Source of the DNA: Mixophyes australis | Taxonomy: Eukaryota > Chordata > Amphibia > Anura > Limnodynastidae | Assembly: GCA_036250195.1 (NCBI GenBank) | Contig: JAVHZZ010000003.1 | Coordinates: 336,030,875 to 336,094,874 of the forward strand | DNA: 64,000 nt | Direction of reading: 5' to 3' | In this document: piece after piece, positions 1-11,122 of the stretch | How the letters are laid out: every line of letters begins with the position of its first letter | How positions within the stretch are numbered: position 1 is the first letter of the stretch | Translations under genes and position numbers: made by a program | Notes under the pieces: generated by a model | Told to the model about the DNA's origin: nothing | Databases searched by the model: none | The model's input: the letters and a program-made list of their open reading frames with translations, nothing else

Positions 1-2
1 CT

Positions 3-714
3 TCATCCTGGTTCATGTCGCTCAAGAGCTTCCGTCAGTATGTCAGGTAGAACAGGCTGGGCAAAGGCGCACAGTGACTGGACTCTGATTTTGGCAGGTG
101 TGGACATGTTGCCCCCTTGGTTTAGCTTAAGTCTCTTCAAGTGTCTCCACAGGTATTTCCTTGCAAACAAGCCCTGGCAGGCTGCACTGTGCATGAAGTC
201 TTCTGCATCCATCTCTTTGCCTGGAAGTTAGCACGGGACCAGAATGCCATGTCCTGTACTCAGTACCTCAGTGTTGTGTGCTAAGTTGCCCCTATTGCGA
301 AGATGTGCCAAATGTATGCATCTTTCTTTCGAATGCTAGGGGAATTACATGGCCCGGGCTACTTCAGTCTCATTGTGGTGGACATGCTTTGAGAGGGGTT
401 TCTCACAGTACAGGCAGTACTGCTTTTTGTTATATGCCCTGGAGCCATCACTGTTTCTGGATACTGTTTGGACAGACACCACAAAGTCTCTCCAACCCTG
501 CTGGCAGCAGCAGGTCCATTGCCAACCTGCTGCTGCCAGCAGGTTGGCAATGGACCTGCATAGAACACTTCGCTGGGTACCAGCACTTTGCTCCACTGGT
601 GGGCAATGGTACATCACTTCTGGTGTCTGAACTGCTCTCCTCTGAAGCCTCAAGGGCATACTCATCTTCACTGCTCTCCGGGCTATAATCTGAGTATCCG
701 GTGGGCTCTGTCAT
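3..714 (-). pseudogene. Degenerate zinc-finger ORF of a multicopy transposon
   Basis: Three overlapping minus-strand frames together look like one broken protein. The N-terminal part (about 714-560) is acidic and serine-rich. The middle (about 480-345) contains YCLYCEKPLSKHVHH, a CxxC zinc-knuckle-like finger. The last part (212-3) contains CQGLFARKYLWRHLKRLK, a second finger-like motif. From memory, this paired arrangement is common in multicopy zinc-finger ORFs of fish and frog transposons, some associated with tyrosine recombinases; that family link is inference. The frame shifts between segments and runs off the left edge, so it is partial and probably non-functional. An inverted duplication at 510-559 disrupts it. 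Confidence 0.45.
510..559. repeat. Perfect 23-bp inverted repeat, 4-bp loop
   Basis: The arms 510-532 and 537-559 are exact reverse complements, separated by ctgc at 533-536. The palindrome lies inside the zinc-finger ORF relic, where it encodes related peptides on both strands. It could form a cruciform or RNA hairpin. A local inverted duplication is the simplest origin. Confidence 0.85.
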
Positions 715-989
715 GCCTGACTGTCCCCACTTTACTTTCAGCAGCAGAGGGATGTGACCGTTTCTTTATCACCGTGAAGTGTAAAATGCGTGGGCTGCTT
801 ACATATGACCTCCAGCGGTGGTGAGCGAGCAAACACACTCTAACCTCTACATCGAACACACGCACACTGTTGTTCCGACAAAAGGGACTCACAGGGACAT
901 GCCAAATTTTTATGCTGAGCATATCAGCGAGTCCCCACAGTGTCGGTGTGTAAACAGGTCAATGTCCCCACAAGCATGTGAATGCAAGT

Positions 990-1189
990 ACACACACACA
1001 CACACAGCAGCTAATTAACCTACCAGTATGTTTTTGGAGTGTGGGAGGAAACTGAAGCACCTGGAAGAAACCCACGCAAACACGGGGAGAAAATACAAAT
1101 TCCACACAGATAAGACCGTGGTCAAGAATCAAACTTATGACCCCAGTGCTGTCAGGCAGAGGTGCTAACCACTAAGCTACCATGTTGTT
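990..1189 (-). repeat. tRNA-derived SINE, copy A (5' part)
   Basis: Reading on the minus strand there is a tRNA-like head with the A-box-like TGGTAGCTTAGTGG, a B-box-like segment, and the central domain containing GTGTTTGCGTGGG. This central domain resembles that of V-SINEs. The L2-like tail seen in other copies is missing; the element stops at a (CA)n run at 990-1006. About a dozen copies of this family occur in the window. Confidence 0.8.
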
Positions 1190-2765
1190 GTATGCATAAC
1201 AGCTCTAGAAGGTAATCATGGTCTTTATACAGAAATTTGTTTTATATATTTCACTTTATAATATGTTAGTTTCTATCTACTTCTTAAAGATAGTGCTACT
1301 TAATTCTAAGCACTATTTTGCCATCAACTTATAAAAAAAAATAATGAGTAATTTTGGTCATAAAGTGGTTAAAGACTCTTGGAGTTGAGGGCTGTAAAAA
1401 CACAGAGTTTCCTGTTACTTGGACTAGAAACTGGGAGATCTTTTTAACCAATTACTTTGCTAAGTGGGTATTTGGGCCTAAGGCTATTGCCTTGTACTTG
1501 AGCCAGCCCTCAGTGCTATCACAGAGTACAACAAATCAGGATAAGTCCACCATGACACATTACTGAATGGGAATACTTTTATTGTATAGTCTGAGGTAGT
1601 ATATGCAAACTGTATTATTTACCTGAATCATTCAAATGTGCTCTTCTATGTTACAAGACAACCATATAAGATCATAAGACTGGTTATTCTAACACTGAGG
1701 CTAACACAGTTGTTGAATATCTACACACGCTACCATGGGAGAGAATAGAAGGTTATGGAACTTCTCTGCTAAAGAAAAGTGAGAGATCACTACAAAGTAC
1801 AAGTACCAAAAATAAATTTTATGATTAGAACACCCTTTCATTATTTCAGGCACCATATATTTCACTCATCCAATCGAATGTATGTGCTCTTTAAATAAGG
1901 CCAACCAATCAGGTAAGCCAATTTATTTGGTATTAAATGTGAGAGCAGCTTTATTTACTGAAAACAAGTATTTAAATTTTTTACTGAAAGCTGCCATGTT
2001 TCTGTGAAAGTCACTGATTTGTATCAGCAGGTACTTACTGTAAACATAGTGCTTTGTCTGTATTGACCAATGGATTCTGTCACTCTGTCACATAGTGGAT
2101 TTTGAAAGAGACTTTTACAACTGGATAGAATCAAAAGAACACAGAGGTGCATCTTGCCCTTGTGAAAGCTCATCTAATATAGACAATAACTATTATTATT
2201 CAATTTAATTTTATTCCAATGCATTATAGTACAACCCCCTCTCCCCACATCATCATGTTTCATCCCAACTCGCATAAGACAATGGTAAGACAGTATAAAG
2301 ACCCCGTTTATCACTTTCTGGTGTATAAATATGTATATGAATGATGATATGGTGCAACCATCTGGTACGGCCTTTACTTTAAAGCTAGGTTTGCCTGTCT
2401 GAATTGATCTGTAGTTCTCCAGAGACTGCAAAGCTCAGAAAACATCAGTTCCAGTGGACCTCCAAAGGTAATGGTGTAGGAGTTCTTCTTTAATGATATG
2501 AATAAGACCCGAGACTTTTTCATTTCCGTCTCTCCTCTTTGCCAGTTTTTCACAGGAGAAAGGAAGCGACAGATAGAAGCATTGATATCTATTGAGTACC
2601 AGATTGACCGTGCACAGAGGCACAGTACAGAGGGGATGTTGGAGCAGGAGACAGTACATCATGTTCTGTGATCTGTTTCCCTAAAGTCCCTGTGTGTGCT
2701 GTTAGAAAGTGGAGATCGATCAATGATCTCAGTTGGAGTATCTCCTCTCCTCTGTTCACTTCTCT
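1190..2765. other. No recognised feature
   Basis: AT-rich, stop-rich sequence. I see no gene, terminal inverted repeats or tandem array here. The part from about 2440 may be end sequence of the adjacent Tc1 relic that I could not align. Confidence 0.5.
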
Positions 2766-3716
2766 GTTCACTTCATGAATTCAACAAGGTGCTGGAAACA
2801 TTCCTTAGAGATTCTTGTCCATGTTGACATTTGGTTTGTGACATGGTGCGTAATCCTGATGGAAGTAGTCATCAGAAGATGGGTAGACTGTGGCCATAAG
2901 GGATGCACGTGGTCAGCAACAATACTCAGGTAGGCTGTGACATTTAAACAGTGATCAGTTAGTATTAAGGGACCTAAATGTATGGCATGAACCCATTCTC
3001 TACACCATTACACAACCACCACCAGCCTGCACCATTGACACTAAGCAGGATAGATCCATGGATTCATCTTCTTTACACCAAATTCTGGCCTTACCATCTG
3101 CATGTAGCAGCAGAGATCGAGATTCTTCAGACCAGGAGACATTTTTACAATCTTCAGCTGTCCAGTTTGGGTGAGCCTGTGCCCACTGTAGCCTCAGTTT
3201 CCTGTCCTTAGCTCATAGGAGTGGAACCTGGTGTGGATTTCTGCTGCTGTAGCCAATTCACTTTAAGGTTCAACATGCTGTGCATTCAGAGATGCTCTTC
3301 TGCATACCACTGTTGTAATGTATGAGCTACTGTCGTCTTATTGTCAGCTTGATCCAGTCTGACCATTCTACTCTGACCTTTCTGACTAACAAGTCGTTTT
3401 TGCCTACATAACTGATGTTAACTTGATGTTTTTGTTTTGTGTACCATTCTTTGTAAAATCTAGAGACTGCTGCGCATGAAAATAACAGTGGATTAGCAGT
3501 TTCTAAAATACTCAAATCACCCCGTCTGGCACCACAATCATTCCAGGATCAAAGTCACTTAGATCACATTCCTTCCCCATTCTTGTGTTTGGTCTAAACA
3601 GAAAGTGAACTTCTTGACCATGTCTGCATGCTTTTATGCATTGAGTTGCTGATTAGATATTTGCATTAACGAGCTGGTGTAAAGGTCTGCCTAATAAAGA
3701 AGCTGTGGATATGCAT
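2766..3716 (-). mobile_element. Tc1-like DNA transposon relic with internal deletion
   Basis: On the minus strand a Tc1/mariner transposase can be followed from a start codon at 3580-3578 (MGKECDLSDFD) through VSWSEESRS and HQDYAPCH to the extreme C-terminus near 2770. In the Tc1 family the first catalytic Asp lies in a SDES motif; here it reads SEES. The second Asp is kept in HQDYAPCH. Directly after that motif the sequence jumps to the C-terminal end, so the segment with the third acidic residue (NPIEHLW in relatives) is deleted. There are several frameshifts. The 5' non-coding end reaches CTTTATTAGG near 3690-3700. It is a dead copy. Confidence 0.8.
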
Positions 3717-4097
3717 GTTCTCCTTCTTTGGGTAGTACACATTTATCTTCTAAGAAATTACTGATCTTTACAAAAAGCAAATGTTCTAGCCATGAAAACA
3801 TTTGCTGATAGATTTCTACCCAGTGGGTGCTGTGCCTCTTAGACAGATCCATGCAAGATTTCAAATATGCAACTCCTCATTCCATACCTTTGTGTGCTGA
3901 CAACAGAACAGATATACAGATAAGGGAGATCTACCCTGTCAGTTATATCTCTTGCTCAACCCCTGGTGGAAAACAAACACTGATGATGATCGTCATCTGC
4001 TTCTGATTGGCTAATTGCATCTGGACCCCGCAAAATGATAGTAAATAAATAATTAGCATATTACATGAAGTCACGCCCACCTACTCATAGTACTTAA
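3717..4097. other. No recognised feature
   Basis: Non-coding AT-rich sequence between the Tc1 relic and the GC-rich leader of the Myb/SANT-like gene. It may include the transposon end of the latter, but I could not define a terminal inverted repeat. Confidence 0.4.
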
Positions 4098-4119
4098 TTG
4101 ATATTTGCATTCAGAATGC

Positions 4120-4305
4120 GGCAAGAGAGAAGAGACCCGGGTATGCATCCGGGAATAACCCAGGTCGCGTGTCTGTGTGAATGGGGCGTGCAGGGTTATT
4201 CCCGGGTTGGAGTCGGAGCGCTACGGTCTGACAGTTGTTCCCGGGTCATCGGAGGGGCAGAAACGCTCTCTGATGACGTCATCTACATGCTGCAGAATGT
4301 AAGGG
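4120..4305 (+). promoter_or_regulatory. GC-rich CpG-bearing leader upstream of Myb/SANT-like ORF
   Basis: The segment before the ATG at 4306 is richer in G+C and CpG than its surroundings. It contains repeated cccggg motifs (about 4137, 4204 and 4240) and a CRE-like tgacgtca at about 4274. Position and composition suggest the promoter or 5' leader of the transposon-type gene that follows. This is inference; no TATA box is evident. Confidence 0.4.
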
Positions 4306-5240
4306 ATGGCGAACTGGGAGGACACAGAGGTCAGAGAGTTACTTGCTGTAAGAGGGGAGGAGGAGATCAAAAAGCAAATTACTGACACAGTGAAAGATGC
4401 TACTATTTATGGGAACTTTGCAAACATACTGAGTGACTGGGAGATCAAGCGCTCGCAGCAGCAAGTTATCAACAAGCTCGAGGCCCTCAGGAAACAATAC
4501 AGCAAAGTGCGTGACCACAACAAAAATAAAAGTGGCAATGGCCACATGGAGTGGCCATACTATGACTTGTGCAATGTTGTATTTGGCAACTCAGCTCTCT
4601 CCAAGCCCATTCACCTTTCTTCAGCAAGCTGTGCTAACAATAATGCACCCCCTAAAAGCAGCTGTGCTGGCTCGCCCTCGTCACAGATGGTGGCTGAAGA
4701 GACGGCAGATAATAGCCAACATGATTCCTCTATTAACGAAGACCTAGGGAGTAGAATTGAAGAAGCAGTGGACCAGACTGATACACAATCTTTGCATTCA
4801 AACCGTAAGTTAACTCACTTTGGGGCCTATGTATTAATAATTACTTCTCTGCTGCGTTTTTTTGTGATACATTTTGCAATGGATATTTTCAATCATAATC
4901 AAAATATTTACGTTATATAGTAAGTGTTAATTATCAGCATTTCGGAGGGCTGGAATCTAACTCTGCCTCCCTAGAATTACTGCAGATTATCTTTTGTTTT
5001 CATTTTTTTATAGTCTATACTGCTCCACCAACGAAAAAGAAGAACAAGCCACTAAAGCAATGTCTACCATATGGCTGGAGCAGCTAAGGGAGATGGATTT
5101 TGCTATGCAGGTGCAAGAAGACGCCCGTCTGCAAAGGTTCTTGGAGCATGGACGGGAATAACAAAGCAATTTTATGGCTCAATTTATGACCATGCATGAG
5201 CGTTTCAGCAGAGAAAATAGAGTCAGATGTCTTTTCTAGT
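4306..5240 (+). pseudogene. Myb/SANT-like DNA-binding protein, Harbinger-type, one intron
   Basis: Exon 1 (4306-4804) encodes MANWEDTEVRELLAVRGEEE followed by a Myb/SANT-like helix region with the motif EWPYYDLC, then a serine-rich acidic linker. A GTAAGT donor follows at 4805 and a pyrimidine-rich tract with TAG at 5011-5013 precedes exon 2. Exon 2 encodes a basic stretch (TKKKNK) and a coiled-coil-like tail (WLEQLREMDFAMQ, FMTMHERFSREN). In PIF/Harbinger transposons this protein is the second, DNA-binding ORF that helps the transposase. Exon 2 needs a frameshift near 5045 and reads through a TAA at 5160, so this copy looks inactive. No Harbinger transposase is present nearby. Confidence 0.7.
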
Positions 5241-5509
5241 TCTTTTGATTACTAGAGTGCAAGGGCCCACACCACATCCACACCATTCCCAACACTATTC
5301 TGCGGTGAATTATTCCAATTACAGTGGAGGTCCAAGTTATTTTGAATCCAGCACAGTGGACACTCCTCACTATTCTGATGTAAAGATGTTACCGGCAGTT
5401 GCAATAGGTTTATTGTTTTTTCTGTTATAACTGTTTATCACGCATCTTACCGGTTTAGTTCCATTCTGAGCCTTGTATACATGGGTTTCCCATGGTTACT
5501 CCTATCTGT

Positions 5510-6211
5510 TGTACAGTCTGGCGCCCCTTTATCCTTGGACGCCATCTTGCCAAGCATTCTGCACATGTGCAACCCGGGAACCTTTTAAAACCTCTGTTCC
5601 ACAGTGATAGGAGGATCACCAGCCAGTTCCCTTTATAAAGGTCCTCCTCCTTTCTATGGGTGTCAGTTCATCAGCTCTCCCTACCTGATAGGTAGCACTT
5701 CCTCTGACTCCAGTCTGTGCTCACACATATCTTTGTTCCTGTCTTCGCGAGTTAGGCCGTTCGTTCATTGGCTGCAGCATCGCTCATCATCAGTCCTGTT
5801 CCAGAGTTCTAATAACCGTGTGGATCTCAGTGCTTTTGCTCTCCGCAGTGCGTCGCTTCACAGCTGTATCTGTTCAGCTTATTCCGCTGTTTAGACCTGT
5901 GACTGTACTTCCTGCTCAGCCTATCCTATTATCGAGACTCGTGGCTATACTGCTGATCATCGCACAGTACCCGTCCTGTTCTGGAATTCTATACACCTGA
6001 GGCTACATTCATTCTGCCTTACTTCGTGGTTCTCTGCATTATCTGCTCTGCGCCCCCTAGAGGACTGCGACCTGCGGTTGAGAGCAGCTAAGACCATATT
6101 CCCTTGTGGGAATCCCTGATGAATACCTCTCCTCTGTTAGACTCCGCACCTCTCTGGGGGTAGCTGTCACTCAGAGATCAAGACCATTCCAAATATCTGT
6201 CTTTCGTGACA
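5510..6211 (+). mobile_element. Solo LTR 1, Ty3/Gypsy-like
   Basis: The segment begins TGTACAGTCTGG and ends GTGACA. It has a TATA-like ctttataaagg at about 5631, then a transcribed-looking region and the near-terminal motif gactccgcacctc at about 6139. The same motif, with one base changed, occurs near the 3' end of LTR 2. Four bases ctgt flank both ends (5506-5509 and 6212-6215), consistent with a short target duplication. No internal gag-pol sequence follows, so it is a solo LTR. The start is less certain than the end. Confidence 0.55.
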
Positions 6212-6403
6212 CTGTTTTTTTTTTAAAAAAAAATATTGATGAATTGTAATTGCGGAAAATGTTAGAAATGTTTCGTAGTTTAAAAACTTTTCTTTATTTG
6301 AAACACAAGGTACACAGGGTATTGTGTACACAACCATATTTACAATTAAACACATTACTGTTACTGATTTCCAAGTAAAATATGTTAACATAAATGGTCT
6401 ACA

Positions 6404-6431
6404 CCAGGCTTGGCTAACCTGTGGCACTCCA
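6404..6431 (+). repeat. hAT-type MITE left end, interrupted
   Basis: The sequence caggcttggctaacctgtgg looks like the terminal inverted repeat of frog hAT-type non-autonomous elements. It runs straight into the GGGGGTAAATGTAT terminus of another MITE, suggesting insertion or replacement. Only this end is visible. Confidence 0.4.
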
Positions 6432-6530
6432 GGGGGTAAATGTATGAATCTCCGGATTCTTTATCTCCGGCGTGTTCAGCCTCTTCAGCTCTTAAATTTA
6501 AAGCGGCGCTGCATTGTAAAGGGAAGTTTT
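6430..6530 (+). repeat. MITE half, GGGGGTAAAT-terminus family
   Basis: It begins gggggtaaatgtatgaatctc and contains gcggcgctgcattgtaaagg, the same inner arm as the palindromic element at 27480-27650. Only the left half is present, so this is a truncated copy. Confidence 0.5.
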
Positions 6531-7140
6531 GAACTTGGGGTGCAAATGAAAAGACTGGGCCGTCCACTGTTCCCTGAGACAGGTCAGGTGGCATGTTTCT
6601 CTAGTTTTTGATCTGGTCCTGGTCTGGGGCACAGGGTTAAGCCATTCGAGAAAGAAGTTCAAAATAAATTGGCTAAAAATTAAAATCATATAGCAATTCC
6701 AGACAGTGTAGCCTTTTCCTGTACATATTACCCTTACAAACAACACCCTTGCCAGAGTGAAAGGTGATGATATGTTGGAAGAGATACAAGTGATTTGATG
6801 GCGATGTCAACCATATATGTTCCTGCATATTAAAAATATGATGTAAAACTGGATTAAAAAAAAAAAAATGTTAATAAGTAACAGACATATATATCTGGGT
6901 CATTCCATGTCAGTTCAACCAGGGTTGTCCACCACCCGTCTCAGATTTCTACGGAAATTTTTTAGTTAAAAGAGGATGTCAAAACAACTATTTCTGCCAA
7001 ATATCTCGACTGTCTGACAATTAGTTGATTATATATTGATTTTTCAATTTATTAAATAATTTACGAATTGCGGCTTCTTTATCCAGTTTATTTGAAGTAT
7101 TACGGGTGTTTATTAAGGAATCGACACAAAATTTGGAACC
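6531..7140. other. No recognised feature
   Basis: AT-rich non-coding sequence with short A runs (about 6856-6868). Nothing identifiable. Confidence 0.5.
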
Positions 7141-7375
7141 CTAAGGTAACTCTTCATCCCGAATCCAAAAATCCAATAGGGCAGGCAAATATCCTGCATA
7201 CTGCTATTTGATGGCCAAAATGGTGACTCGCGTCATTCTGGCCCCGCCCCCCGTGACAAAATGCCATTTTTGTCGCCAGGGTGGGGCCAAAATGACGCGT
7301 ATTGATCGCGCCCTGCCCCCTCCCTCCAACCACGCTCACTGCCCGGGATCTCCCGGAATTCAGTGTTAAAAAGTT
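7141..7375. repeat. GC-rich interspersed repeat fragment
   Basis: A GC-rich island with two near-complementary stretches around ggccccgccccc and ggtggggccaaaatgacgcg, ending in ctcccggaattc. It resembles segments at 36806-36970 and 39216-39500, so it is probably a degraded member of one dispersed family. Classification is uncertain. Confidence 0.35.
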
Positions 7376-8433
7376 GGCTTGAGATGCGCCTGTTACACAT
7401 GACATTTCGCATTTTTTTCGGATGCATTTTTTACGTATAAGCATGTCCAACTCTACATGAGTGCTTGATATGGTAAGCAAATACTATTGTGACCTAGAAA
7501 TGTTTGGTATCTTTCTGATGTTTTCCATTGTGCTTGGGTGATTAAGAAATAGTAAAGCTATATGAAAATGCTCTCTTTATATTATTCATACAGAGAAATA
7601 CACATCCTGGTTGTGTTCTAGCCTCAAATGTAATTCTAACATCCGCTACTTTTTTAAGCATTAGAATTTTCCCATCAATAGAAATGTTGTGTAATTCTAA
7701 ACCATACCACCCATTGACAAGATTCCGCTTCAAGTCTATCCCAGAGCCACACAAGTGTACAAACCACAGACATGATAATGGGAAATGAAATGCAGTCTAC
7801 GAGCGAGAAGATATGAACACAGTAACAATGACACAATAACACTCTATGAGCATTAAGTCTTCCACATTAGTACTGTCTGCGAGAAGGAAAATAGCTTTGT
7901 AACATGTTTGATGGGACAGAGAAAGACAGGTTTTATCCAAATGATTTGTACAGTATATTACGTTTTTTTTGCATCTTTTAAATGTATACACACAGCAGGA
8001 CAATATATTTAGTGAAAAACAAATACAGAATTTGAGGCTAATATTTGAATGAAGGATTTGAAGTACAATATACGCTATGAGAAAATATATTATTCTGAAC
8101 AAGTTTTCTTCATTGCTCTCTAGCAAAACATTGATGATTCCTTTGCATACTCATTTGAGGAACTGTGTAACGCAATCATTTGGTATTATTTTGGCCCAAG
8201 GAAGGTTTCTTCAGACTTGACAAAATTCCTGTTTTATTCCTTTGTCTAGTCATTGTGGTTGACAAAAAGATTACTCATCATGTCATGTCATCTAGCTGCC
8301 GCACATGGGCAGATCCAGTTGTTTGGTCCAAGCAAAATCTTGTGACCAAGTCTGGTCAGAATTTGTTCTTCACAATGGTGAGCACAGTGCCCAATTAGTG
8401 TGGTCCTTCAATAACGATGCACACACAACAGTT
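7376..8433. other. No recognised feature
   Basis: AT-rich and apparently unique. Short open frames here lack domains and splice borders. Confidence 0.5.
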
Positions 8434-8909
8434 TAGGGGTATAGGGTCTGATTCATTAAGGAAAGTTAAGCAAACGTAAGCAAGTAAGGCAAAACCAGGT
8501 TGCATTGGAGGGGGAGGTAAATTTAAAGTGTGATGGCAGATTTATAGTTGGGTTAGGGCATGTTCTAGATCAACTTTAAATTTCAGTTTACAAATAAAGC
8601 TATCAAGTATTTGTGTGCTACATGAAAAAAGACAGTATTTTACTTATGCACCCCTTGCATTGCAACATGGTTTTGTCCAGAAAACTTGAGTAAGAAAACT
8701 TGCTCTATTCTTTGCTTAACTTTCCTTAATGAATCAGGCCCATTTTTACTAAACTGCGGGTTTGAAAAAGTGGAGATGTTGCTTATAGCAACCAGATTCT
8801 AGCTGTCATTTTGTAGAATGTACTAACTAAACAACAATTAGAATCTGATTGGTTGCTATAGGAAACATCTCCACTTTTTCAAACCCACCGTTTAGTAAAT
8901 ATACCCCTA
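8434..8909 (+). mobile_element. TTTACTAAAC-type MITE, interrupted
   Basis: A palindromic element with ends GGGGTATA...TTTACTAAAC and GTTTAGTAAATATACCCC, flanked by TA. Both arms carry the core gtttgaaaaagtggagatgt and its complement. Between its first eight bases and the rest sits a different MITE (8444-8741). Other copies are at 14709-14882 and 36452-36625. Confidence 0.75.
8444..8741. mobile_element. Harbinger-like MITE nested in another MITE
   Basis: It starts GGGTCTGATTCATTAAGGAA and ends with the complementary CCTTAATGAATCAGGCCC. The flanking triplets are ata (8441-8443) and att (8742-8744); removing the element and one triplet rebuilds the outer MITE end, with a single mismatch. Three-base target duplications and GGGCCTGA-type termini fit PIF/Harbinger-like elements. 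The copy at 63616-63936 belongs to the same family. Confidence 0.75.
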
Positions 8910-9103
8910 GGCTATCAAGCGTTTTCCAGCATTACCAACCAGAATACAATTTTAGCTGTGATGGCTGATGTGTTTAAAGTCTAAATGAAGTCTAAGTGAA
9001 GTTCTTCCCACTAAACTACTTACCTGCATTCATATGACTAGAGTAATGTTGGTGCACAGCTAATGGTCTTGCAGATATCACAGATGCTGGCATTTAGGCA
9101 GTA

Positions 9104-10601
9104 CAGTCATAGCCAAAAGTTTTGAGAACAACGCAAGTATTGGTTTTCACAAAATTTACTGCTTCAGTGTTTTAAGACCTTTATGTCAGATGTTGCTATG
9201 GTACACTGAAGTAAAATGACAAGCATTTCATAAGTGTCAAAGGCTTTTATTGACAATTACATTAAGTTTATGCAAAGAGCCAATATTTTCAGTGTTGACC
9301 CTTTTTTTTTGAAGACCTCTGCAATTTGCCCTGGCATGCTGTCAATCATCATCTGGGTCACATATTGACTGATGGCTGCCCATTCTAGCCTAATCAATGC
9401 TTGGAGATTGTCAGAATTTGTAGGTTTTTGTTTGTGCACCCACCTCTTAAGGATGGACCACAAGTTCTCAATTGGATTAAGGTCTGGGGAGTTTCTTGGC
9501 CATGGACACAAAATTTTGATGTTTTGATCCCTGAGTCACTTAGTTATCACTTTTGCCTTATGGCAAAGTGCTCTATCATGCTGGAAAAGGCATTGTTCGT
9601 CACCAAACTGTTCTTGGATGGTTGGGAGAAGTTGCTCTTGGAGGATGTTTTGGTACCATTCTTTATTCATGGCTGTGGTCTTAGGCAAAATTGTGAGTGA
9701 GCCCACTCTATTGACTGAGAAGCAACCCCACACATGAATGGTCTCAGGATGCTTTACTGTTGCATTGACAGAGGACTGATGGTAGCACTCACCTTTCCTT
9801 CTCTGGACAAGCATTTTTACAGATCCAAACAATCTGAAAGAGGATTCATTACAGAAAATGACATTACCCCAGTCCTCAGCAGTCCAATCCCTGTACCTTT
9901 TGCAGAATATCAGTATGTCTCTGATGTTTTTGCTGGAGAGAAGTGGCTTATTTGCTGGCCTTCTTGACACCAGGCCATTCTCCAAAAGTCTGCCTCACTT
10001 TGCGTGCAGATGCACTCACACCTGCCTGCTGCCATTCCTGATCCGACAGCTGAATCAACTTTAGAAGACAGTCCTAGCACTTGCTGGACATTCTTGGGCG
10101 CCCTGAAGCCTTATTCAACTATTGAACCTCTCTCCTTGAAGTTCTTGGTGATCAGATAAATGGTTGATTTAGGTGCAATTTTACTAGCAGCAATATCCTT
10201 TTTGTGCGAAGCAATGACTGCATGCGTTTCCTTGCAGATAACCATGGTTAACAGAGAAAGAACAATGATTTCAAGCATCACCCTCCTTTTAAAGCTTGCA
10301 GTCTGTTAATCTAACTCAGCATGACAGAGTGATCTCCAGCCTTGTCCTCATCAACACTCTCACTTGTGTTAACGAGAGAATCACTGGTTCTTTTGTGGCA
10401 GGGCTGAAATACAGTGGAAATGTTGTTTTTTGGATAAAGTTCATTGTCATGGCAAATAGGGACTTTGAAATTAATTACAATTCATCTGATCACTCTTCAT
10501 GACATTCTGGAGTATATGCAAATTGCCATCATAAAAACTGAGGCAGCAGACTTTGTGAAAAGTAATATTTGTGTCATTCTCAAAACGTTTGGCCATGACT
10601 G
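9104..10601 (-). mobile_element. Tc1-like transposon with both terminal inverted repeats
   Basis: Terminal repeats CAGTCATAGCCAAAAGTTTT (left) and the complement of aaaacgtttggccatgactg (right) are each flanked by TA (9102-9103 and 10602-10603), the normal Tc1/mariner target. Length is about 1.5 kb. The degenerate transposase is inside, on the minus strand. Near full length but inactive. Confidence 0.92.
9257..10245 (-). pseudogene. Tc1-like transposase pseudogene (DD34E type)
   Basis: The start codon is at 10245-10243. The N-terminal helix-turn-helix region is frameshifted. The catalytic core 9985-9536 reads DWTAEDWGNVIFCNESSFRL, where active relatives have Asp in place of the Asn in CNES, so the first catalytic residue is lost. 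The second Asp is kept in LFQHDRALCH. After another frameshift, 9511-9257 gives NSPDLNPIENLWSILKRW with the catalytic Glu intact. The frame ends with a stop at 9257. Such enzymes cut and paste the element at TA sites; this copy cannot. Confidence 0.92.
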
Positions 10602-10605
10602 TAGA

Positions 10606-10992
10606 CTGGAACATAACATCCCTAAATCTTATGTAATCTCTGTTCTAAAAAAATATCAAAGGTATAACCACAACAGAGCTGCAGGCAGGTTAGCTTAGCT
10701 TCAGAAGGGGGCAACAGAAAGTGTTTGGTTTCCGAGAATACAGCCCACCTGCTGCAGATTTTTTGTGGTTATTCACTTACGGTAAGGGGTCTAATAGTTT
10801 GATTACTGGCAAGCACCTGTTACACCTATTGCTGTTAACTCATCTTAAGCTAAGCTGTTGTCTTGAGTTGAATGTGGTTAACACAACCCATTTCTGTTTT
10901 TCCTTTTTTTTTTATTAATTCCCACAAATAATAAGAAAAAAAGTAACAAATATAAGAAAATCCCATTATACACATTTACTAAGAATAATAAA
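10606..10992. other. No recognised feature
   Basis: Non-coding, T-rich near 10900. Nothing identifiable. Confidence 0.45.
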
Positions 10993-11122
10993 CTATTATA
11001 AACTCTTGCAGGACAAGTTCTCACCATCTATTATCTCTGTATCTGAATGTAAATCTCATGTCCCTAATTGTCTGTCCCCTTATGTATATCACTCTATGTT
11101 GGAGCTTGATAAATGAATGCAA
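10993..11122 (+). repeat. Possible L2 LINE 3' tail
   Basis: The stretch aactcttgcaggacaagttc and the pyrimidine-rich run to gataaatgaatg resemble the 3' ends of amphibian L2-like LINEs. No coding part is attached. Weak call. Confidence 0.35.
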
